Assembly (NCBI RefSeq): GCF_000143415.4
Contig: NW_003314277.1
Coordinates: 1,213,139 to 1,277,138 of the forward strand
Reading direction: 5' to 3'
Source of the DNA: Selaginella moellendorffii
Taxonomy: Eukaryota; Streptophyta; Lycopodiopsida; Selaginellales; Selaginellaceae
DNA: 64,000 nucleotides
Below, piece after piece: positions 57,275-64,000 of this stretch. The notes beneath the pieces were generated by a model. It saw only the letters and a list, made by a program, of their open reading frames with translations. It did not search any database and was not told the origin of the DNA. The position numbers and the translations under genes were made by a program. Position 1 is the first letter of the stretch; every line of letters begins with the position of its first letter.

Positions 57275-57341
57275 GAGCGTGGCCACCCCCAGATGCTGAA
57301 ACGGCGTTAACAGCTACTGTTGGGCCGAGCTCCTGCACAAG
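57275..57341 (+). other. Possible further exon downstream of the ParB-like gene
   Basis: An open stretch between an acceptor (GCAG at 57274) and a donor (GTAAGG at 57342) would continue ...CESG with AWPPPDAETALTATVG. Its end phase does not fit the next plausible exon, so whether it belongs to the ParB-like gene is open. Confidence 0.3.
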
Positions 57342-57385
57342 GTAAGGTCATGTGAGGCCTCACGCCATTTTGATTATAGATCGTT

Positions 57386-59976
57386 GTGAATATTCAGACA
57401 CGAGGACTGAAAAGCGCACTGGTGGCGCGTCGAAGAAGGACAAACAGACAAGCAATAGGAAAAAAGGAGGTACAAATTATATTTGCAATGGCGTGTGGTC
57501 TCATGCTATTCCTTGCAGGAGACACTTCTTCAAAAGCAAAACAGGCAAGCACCAGCCAAGCTCAAACTGACAGTGGTCATAAAAAGCGAAAGCACGTTGG
57601 ACAGTTGTCGGGATCAGAGGCGTTTGATTCGAAAAGGAAGAAGGGCAACGAAAAGATGATAGGTAATGCCTCGCGGTCACCACCTCCTGACTCAGATTCC
57701 TATGGCGGACTCCCCTTCCCCAATCTCAATGGAGAGGTACAATGGATGAGGGATGCTTTTTAAGTTAGGGCCACGTTTTTCTCATCTCGTCGTCTTCGAA
57801 GGGTGCAAGAACGTGCAAAAACCATGTTAAGACAGTCGGGTGAGGATACAGTCCTAGGTCATGCACTAAAACAGGCTATGGATGTCTTGTATTTTGAGAT
57901 GGAGACTCGGCCAGATGATTTTCCCAAGATGGTCCTGGAAGAACAAGCCATCCAGCCTGAGCAGCCTATGGAAGAAATGCAGGAGGGGGATGAGGAGCCA
58001 GAGAAAGATAATGAGCAGGAAGAGCAGAAGGACGAAGAGGAGGACAAAGAAGAGGAGGACGAAGAAGAGGAGGACGAAGAGGACTTGGATGGTCCTCACA
58101 ATGGTGACGATCACAATAACGACGATGACGATGATGATGACAATGGCCAGCCTAAGGTGGCCAAAGAGCAGCGGAGGAAGGTCATACAAGACAAACCATC
58201 ATGTAAATAATAGTACATCCATTCCTAACCTTTTACCATTTCTAACATTGTCCATGTAGGTTGCAAAGCAAATGGTAAGTAGAGATTATTCAGTTGAATT
58301 AAGATACAAACTCTAGCCTTTAGTGTCGAGGAAGGATAGTGCCAAGCAAGGGTCGAAACGTATGTCCAATCCTTCAGAATCAGCAGTGCGCCCAAGTGAT
58401 ATCGGTCCTAGTTCCTCAATAGCAGTTGATGGTAAATACAGTATAGTCGATTCAATGTGCTAATGAGTTTGTTTTTAGTAGCCAGTAGGGAGGATACCAT
58501 CTCAATCGAAGGGAGATATTTGGACATGCATATGGATCCGCCAGTGGACTCTACTTGCTTGCAAGAGTCATCAGAGCTGGTGGAGGCTACTATCCATATC
58601 AACGCCAAGCAAGCTGACCACGCTCCACTTGATGCTGCCCATACCACTGAGTCAATCTTGTCCACGTATCCAACTGACGGTGATCAGGCACCATTGGACC
58701 CGCATGAGGCTGCCCCAGCCGCCGAGCCGGTCGTATCCTCATTTCCAACGGACTCAACGTGTGCCCAATCGTCTGACTACGCGCCGTTGGAACCTCCCTA
58801 CACCGCCCCTGCTGCCTGTTCGGTCATGTCCACTTTGCCAACAGAGGCACCAGCTGAAATGGCGTGTGATCACACGCCATCGGAACCACCCCATGCCACT
58901 GTTGAGCCAGTTGTACCAGAGTCTACAGCTGAAATGGCATGTGCCCACACGCCATCAGATGCGATTGACCCCACATTGCAGAGGAGAGTATTTCTGCCCT
59001 TCACGTTTCCTCGACCAAAACCCTCTGAACGACCATCGGGAGCACCATTTGCTAATATTGTAGATGGTAAAATTGACTTGTACCATTTTTTATGCTGACG
59101 CATTTCATTTCAGAGTCATGGCGAAAGTACTGTATCGTTTTTGATCTGAACGGTGTCCTTTTCTCCCATGAGCGTGGCTCGTCCTCGAATGTCACTGCAC
59201 CCTCCAAAGCCTGCGGTCGCAAGTTGGTCAAAAGAGACAGATTCACATTAATCACACGGGAGAAACTGCGGGATCTAATAATGACCATACGACACTTAAA
59301 ACAGAGGGCCGGGTTCAATTTGCAATTGGGAGTTTGGACATCCATGATGCGCCACAATGCATTAACGTTGCTACAGATGATGCACGATCAGACGCGAGTA
59401 ATATTACCATTTGACTTTCTCCTAACGCAGGAGGATTGCTTGACTATGGTCCATGTGAGGGGTAGCAAGCCCATCTTCGTCAAGCCAGAGGTTGTAGTGA
59501 TGAACCGGACTGCTAGGTCAAGTGAAATCCTCATCATCGATGACTCGCCGATTAAAACTGCAGCGAACACGCACACATATGCAGTGCACCCCATCTCTTG
59601 CAGTATGGAAACTAGGGAGAAGAAACCGTATGTTCTGGGGGACCTTGCAAAACGGCTTGGAGCGATGGTGATAGAGAACCGGCCAGTCCAGGAGGTGGCT
59701 GCAGAAATCAACCAAATGGCAGATGGAACGGTATATCAGAAGCCATTTGATCGGACAGACACCAGTCATCATTTATGGCATGTATATTGTCTAGCCAAGC
59801 ACTATCCGCATCTCCATAATCTGCTCAACCGGATGGGTTCTTCGACCACTGAACATGAGCGTGGACGTATTAGAGAAGAGATGGCATTACTATTGGGTTT
59901 AAATCCTGATAGTGTGAAGAGTGATGAAATTCCAAGATTATTGTATAGGCGTTGGAGGCAAAAAATAACAGTCTGA
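57386..59976 (+). CDS. FCP1/NIF-like HAD phosphatase-domain protein of the TIR element
   Basis: Upstream exons are Lys/Ser-rich (TSNRKKG, then GDTSSKAKQASTSQAQTDSG and KKRKHVG); a TAA at 57761-57763 lies in frame. The later exons join cleanly: ...-58202, a 15-nt microexon 58260-58274, 58324-58431, 58479-59066 and 59114-59976. They encode a very acidic tract (about 57990-58150), a Pro-rich repeat region, and then the HAD domain: YCIVFDLNGVLFSHE, LGVWTSMMRHNALTLL, FLLTQEDC and EILIIDDSPIKTA. Motif I is DLN instead of DLD, losing the usual acid/base Asp, so catalysis is doubtful. Two palindromes are translated as MACDHTPS and MACAHTPS. The family includes CTD phosphatases. Its role in the element is unknown. 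Confidence 0.6.
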
Positions 59977-60394
59977 GATGGCATGTATTTATTTAAAAAT
60001 GTAACTTATTATGGCATGGGGTTCCATGCCATTGTATTAATATTAAAAGACAATTCTTTGAGAGGATTTGCATTATACTAGAAGTGTTGCAGCATGTTAT
60101 TGGAAGTCTACGAAGTTGTTTTATTAATAAGGGGAAAGTAAAGATTGAATGGGGACTTGGGCTCCACCTAGACTCGGAGCAACTGAGCCAATATTAAAAG
60201 GATGGAAAGAAATTGGATGACGATGACAAGGAGAAGAGAGAGGTGAAGCAGTGGCAGGGGGAGGAGAAGTGATTGAGTAGACATTTCCTTGTTTAAAATA
60301 AAATGGCATGTGCCTCAATGCAGTTGAATTTTGTTATATTTATATACTATATAAAGGTTTGGAAACCTTATTTTACAAGTGGGATAATGACAAT
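59977..60394. other. Right subterminal region of the TIR element
   Basis: No gene is seen. One good palindrome (60011-60032), two partial ones (59979, 60303) and a CAAGTGGGATAA motif near the TIR are present. Confidence 0.5.
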
Positions 60395-60418
60395 TCCCAC
60401 TTTAACGAAATAGAGCTT
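60395..60418. repeat. Right terminal inverted repeat
   Basis: 24 bp, the exact reverse complement of 47749-47772, followed by the CATC target duplicate. Confidence 0.95.
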
Positions 60419-61978
60419 CATCCCAATCTAAATGTTGAAAGTTCACGTATTTCGCAATCATCCCTTTGAATGTTTGAACAAACCATTCTACCAAACCATC
60501 TGACTATGGATGATAAGCACTTGTGAAAGTGTGGTGTATCCCAACTGAGACGTCAAAACATAAAATGCCTCAACCATAAATGGGACAGACTATTATCGGA
60601 AAGAATCCACTCTGGACAAGATTGTTGGAACACCACTCAATTGAGGAGGAAGTATCCAGCAACAATTGTAGAGGTAATAGCAAAAGCATCAACTTCCACC
60701 CAATAAGTCAAATAGTCAGAAGCAACAATAACATACTCATTGCCAGTAGTCGATCATGGAAAAGGTCCCATAAGATCAAACGCCATCAACTTAAATGGAC
60801 GGGAAACTGCAATTGACTCCAACCATCCTTCTGCAGTACAAAGGGGAGTATTACAAGTTTGGCACCAAACACAACTATGCAATATCACGTCGTATCTCCG
60901 GCTAATAGAAATACTTGTGCAACTTCTCAGTCATATGATAATGTCCTATATGCCCACGTAGAACAGGAGAATCATGGTAGGCATGGATAAACCATGGAAT
61001 AAAGATTGAAGGCACAACCAGCCATAAATGATTATTAAGATCCATCCCCACAAAATAAAGAAGGTCATCTTCAAGGCTATATTGAGAATGTAAATGCCAA
61101 AATGACAAATTATCAACAAGTGATGCAGAATTCTTAAACTCATCTTGAAACTTTTAAATCCATAGCTCAATCTTTTGAGCCTCGCGAACCTCATCAAGAG
61201 AAGGTAAATCTTGTTTTGCACCTTGTGGACATTGAACATCAAATACAGCAACTTTTGATGGCACAAAATCCTCATCTAGAAAATCCATAAATGCTAGAAC
61301 AATAGGCTCGTTAGAAATATGAGAAGAGAGCAAACAAAGAAGAGGATCTCGAAAAAGGGCATTAACATCAGCCATAGAACCCCCCGAGCGATGAACAACA
61401 TCAAAATCATATATCTGAAGCTTTAAAGCCCACTGAGCAGTACGACCAACAAGGTTCTTTCTCTTAAATAATGAAGTAATGTTAGCATGATCACCTTTTA
61501 GTAACATTTAAGAACCATGTAAATATGCATGAAGTTTCTCGAAACCCCAAACTACTGCTAAATATTCCTTCTTTGTCATGAAGTAGTTCGCCTCCACTGT
61601 ATCCATGAACGCTCACTCACAGTCTACAGATCAAATGAAAGATAACATTGATGACTTCAACAACACTCACAACGGTGCAGTGCGATAAAAAAGATGATCC
61701 ACAAAACAACTGAAATACTACATCTTGCCCAAAAAGCGTTGTACATCATTCACACACTTTGGAGTAGGGAACTTTAGAACAGCCACAAGTTTGTCAGGAT
61801 CAATTTGCAAACCCTTACAAGAAATACGGTACTTAAGATAAATCATGTCTTTGGACCTAAACACACACTTTGACTGCTTCAACTTTAAACCAACTTCCCA
61901 TAGCCAATCCAACACTTTACAAATATCACAGACGTGTTCCTCCCATGTCCCCTCTGTGTGGATTAAGACATCATCAAT

Positions 61979-62803
61979 TATCGCGAATGTGACTTCGGGT
62001 ATCGAAAGTTACCTGTCGGCTAGTCCTTTTAGATATTCTTTCCTTATTGCCATGACGGCAGGAGGTTAGTATTGTTGGACCCTTTATTAGTCTTTGCCTA
62101 AGGTAGTTGAGAAATTGGTCATCACATGTGCACTTAGACTACAAGGGCACTAAGGAAGGAAATCCTAAGTTATCATTTGTCAAGCAGACTTGACATGGTG
62201 ATGAGAAACTCATGATGTTGACTTGCACTTGCTAGTGTTGGGAACCCCCGCAATATTAAGCTTGGTCCCTCAAATATTCGCTAGATGATAGCTTACCGTG
62301 TCTGTCAAACACCCTCACTATCATGCCCTTTGTGTTAGTCTCATTTAGTCCTAAATACTATTTATGGAAAGTGTTTAGATTTGCTCATTTGGCATATCTA
62401 CGAAATATAAAGATTGCCCTGAATACAATGTAGAGATTGCCTTGAGCACCAAACTCTATTTGGCTTCGTTGTGCGTGCTGGTTTTAGCATTGGGATGCTG
62501 GTTACTCTAGGATTGATCCAAGTTGCTTCATGCTCCTGTCCCTTAGCTCCTTGGGCTGTATGCTCGGGAGTCATTCCGTACTCTAGTGCCATTGCTCCTT
62601 GGCTCCGTGTGTGAGATTTTGGCACCATTCTTTCATTCAGTGGCCCAAGGCCTTGAAACTTGGGTTCCACACCACTGTCTTTTAGACACATGGTATGTGA
62701 CACGTGGCATATGACATGTGGCACATGGAGGGTTAAGTTCCACTTTGTGGTTATCCTATGGTAAATCACCATAGGATAAAGGGTTAAAACCACGTGCGCT
62801 ACA
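61979..62803. mobile_element. Second solo LTR, 825 bp, nested in Ty3 copy 3
   Basis: A relative of 26242-27390 that starts TATCGCGAATG and ends GTGCGCTACA, with target duplicate TCAAT (61974-61978 and 62804-62808). It is shorter than its relative because the internal G-rich block is missing. Confidence 0.82.
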
Positions 62804-62957
62804 TCAATGAAGTCAACAGTCACTTCTAACATATTGTAAAGAACCTTATCTATAATTTACTGGAAAATTGCTAGAGCATTGTTCAAACCAAACAGCATCA
62901 CCAAGAACTTATACAAATTAAACAGTGTACCAAAAATAGTCTTAGGAATTGTCATGA

Positions 62958-63164
62958 ATGTAACTTTGCCATAACTAGCTTTAGCCAGCTTCACAAATAG
63001 TTTTAATGATTCACAAAGTAAGTTCTTTAAGCTTGTTGCATTTTCCCTTTCCTGTCACCATCAGTAAACCATGAATTCAATGGTATTATGCAGCCTCATG
63101 TCAACCTTAGCTTTCCAAAAACCATGTCTATGCAGGTGTAGAACAGTTTGTGCAACTTGGTAAG
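62958..63164 (-). pseudogene. Fragment copied from the four-helix-bundle kinase
   Basis: It resembles 16938-17135: TAGCTTTAGCCAGCTTCACA, CAAAAACCATGTCTATGCA and the adjoining sequence recur in order. It covers only the catalytic-loop region. Confidence 0.7.
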
Positions 63165-63724
63165 TGTAGCGCATATGATCATGAAATGAGATTTGGATAT
63201 ACTGTCACTGTGGATCTTTGGAACCTTGGGGGATAAATGAGGATAAAATAACCACTAAGGGCTCTCTCATCAAGCAATTGCCCCTTTTTTAGTTAGCTTA
63301 AAGGGAGAGAGATAGAGTGTGTTACACGTGGTATTGGAGCAAATGCCACGGTTCGATTCCCATTGATTAGTGGCTACTTAAAAATATAATATACCCTTGA
63401 GCAAGGTATATTCCTACCCTTAAATTTAAAATCATATGTAATAGGCATCTATATGTACGTCCTTCCTCTTGGTGGAGCATCCATGGACGAAGGTATCCAC
63501 CATAAAGTTGCCGTACGGGTGGATGACTAATTGCCTCATATGGAATAACTAATTTACATAATAGAAGGATTGGTAGATTTAGTGCGGAAATGGAGGTGTT
63601 AGTTCCCTTTGGCTCAATAAGGGTTGTTAGTCAATAGTCAATGAGGACATTGACATTTCTAAAAAAGAGGGTGAGTGTAGTGCATGTGATCATAGGATGA
63701 GATTTGGATATACTGTCATCGTGG
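63165..63724 (+). mobile_element. TRIM-type miniature LTR element
   Basis: A 162-bp LTR (63165-63326, TGTAGCGC...GTGTTACA) is followed by a Met-tRNA-type primer site (TGGTATTGGAGC, 63329-63340), a roughly 335-bp interior without ORFs, a purine tract (AAAAAAGAGGGTGAG) and the start of a second LTR (63676-63724). The second LTR is interrupted by a LARD LTR at 63725. Confidence 0.75.
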
Positions 63725-64000
63725 TGTGAAACAGAAATCCCAAAGCCTCAAAAAGTAGACCTGAAAAGGTGCCACATGGTAGTGGCTGAAGCGAAAGCCA
63801 AATGGAAGTAACATATTTGGACTAAAAGCTATGACTTGGACAGTCGAGAGTGAGAGTGGAACTCTCAACAAAGGGATGGAGTTCGAGATGGAGTTCAAGA
63901 TAAATCCGAGATGGAGTTCGAGATGAACCCGAGATAGAGTCTGAGATGGAGTCCGAGATGGACCCGAGATGGAATTCCAGATGGAGTCCGAGTCCGAATA
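63725..64000 (+). mobile_element. Start of another LARD-type LTR (cut by window end)
   Basis: It begins TGTGAAACAG and follows the left part of the LTR at 28299 in diverged form, including the start of the GAGTCCGAGATGG minisatellite at about 63875. Confidence 0.75.

Larger units (their letters stand above)
47975..60324. repeat. Dispersed 22-bp palindrome family (about 25 copies)
   Basis: The half-site is ATGGCRTGNGG, joined to its own reverse complement. Copies with good matches start at 47975, 48380, 48980, 49140, 49286, 50628, 50685, 52274, 52343, 52441, 53985, 54903, 54980, 55040, 56320, 57347, 57488, 58859, 58934 and 60011. Partial copies lie near 48291, 48800, 53059, 53131, 54061, 59979 and 60303. 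The copy at 58859 is a perfect palindrome. Two copies sit in the transposase exon and two in the HAD-gene exon; several lie in introns. I saw no full copy outside the TIR element. Confidence 0.9.
47749..60418. mobile_element. 12.67-kb TIR DNA element with dispersed palindromes
   Basis: The ends are perfect 24-bp inverted repeats (outermost bases AAGCTCTATTTC, then GTTAAAGTGGGA), flanked by CATC on each side (47745-47748 and 60419-60422). The uninterrupted target (AACCATCCCAATC) is present in Ty3 copy 1 at 25218-25230, which proves an insertion. Inside are a transposase-like gene on the minus strand, two gene bodies on the plus strand and about 25 copies of a 22-bp palindrome. The subterminal zones hold further TAAAATGGGA/CAAGTGGGATAA motifs. 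The 4-bp duplication and the DUF7869-like gene do not let me place it in a named superfamily with confidence. Confidence 0.9.
47058..62957 (-). mobile_element. Decayed Ty3/gypsy copy 3, split by two insertions
   Basis: Pieces at 47058-47748, 60423-61978 and 62809-62957 read consecutively as a minus-strand Ty3 element: LTR, integrase, RNase H and part of RT. It is the most decayed copy, with many C-to-T/G-to-A changes. It is interrupted by the 12.67-kb TIR element (47749-60418) and by a solo LTR (61979-62803). Confidence 0.8.

Noticed and set aside
57859-58189. Hydrophobic minus-strand frames resembling membrane proteins
   Set aside because: They are the antisense of the acidic Glu/Asp tract of the HAD-domain gene.
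47975-60324. CRISPR-like array from the regularly repeated palindrome
   Set aside because: Spacing is irregular (tens to more than a thousand bases), there are no uniform spacers, and this is plant nuclear DNA.

Overview
The window is nuclear DNA from a land plant. Very short introns (about 45-70 bp), a large intronless PLS-type PPR gene, the meiotic gene SHOC1, ML-domain and LTP-like families and gypsy-type retroelements together fit a lycophyte such as Selaginella. The organism is inferred from gene style; no search was run.

The first 18 kb is gene-dense. In order: a truncated LTP-like gene (1-334, -), a PPR gene (1037-3745, -), a SHOC1/ZIP2-like meiotic gene (3905-6938, +) sharing a 159-bp promoter gap with the PPR gene, a second LTP-like gene (7478-7846, +), a 12-exon CNOT4-like RING/RRM gene (8303-11035, -), a ZC2HC1-like zinc-finger gene (11540-12978, -) and two tandem ML lipid-binding genes (13196-14599, -). 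Degenerate kinase genes follow (15097-17960, -), then an intact C2 + four-helix-bundle (MLKL/MCA-like) + kinase gene (18386-20092, +) and its broken duplicate (22797-24327, +).

From 24.4 to 42 kb lies a nest of retroelements: two Ty3/gypsy copies head to head, one carrying a solo LTR and a 7.7-kb non-autonomous LTR element (LARD-like) whose LTRs hold a 12-bp-based minisatellite. From 42.3 to 47.1 kb two inverted cytochrome P450 pseudogene copies flank decayed nucleotide-sugar-transporter-like and GT77-like pseudogenes.

From 47.06 to 62.96 kb a decayed Ty3 element is split by a 12,670-bp insertion (47749-60418). The insertion has perfect 24-bp terminal inverted repeats and a CATC target duplication, and a related Ty3 copy at 25.2 kb shows the empty site. 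It carries a DUF7869/DDE-like transposase gene on the minus strand. On the plus strand it carries a ParB-like gene and an FCP1/NIF-like HAD phosphatase gene with an acidic linker and a 15-nt microexon. About 25 copies of a 22-bp palindrome are strewn through its introns, spacers and even exons; I saw none of full length elsewhere in the window. This element is the best candidate for an undescribed system. The window ends with a solo LTR, a kinase fragment, a miniature TRIM-type retroelement and the start of another LARD LTR.
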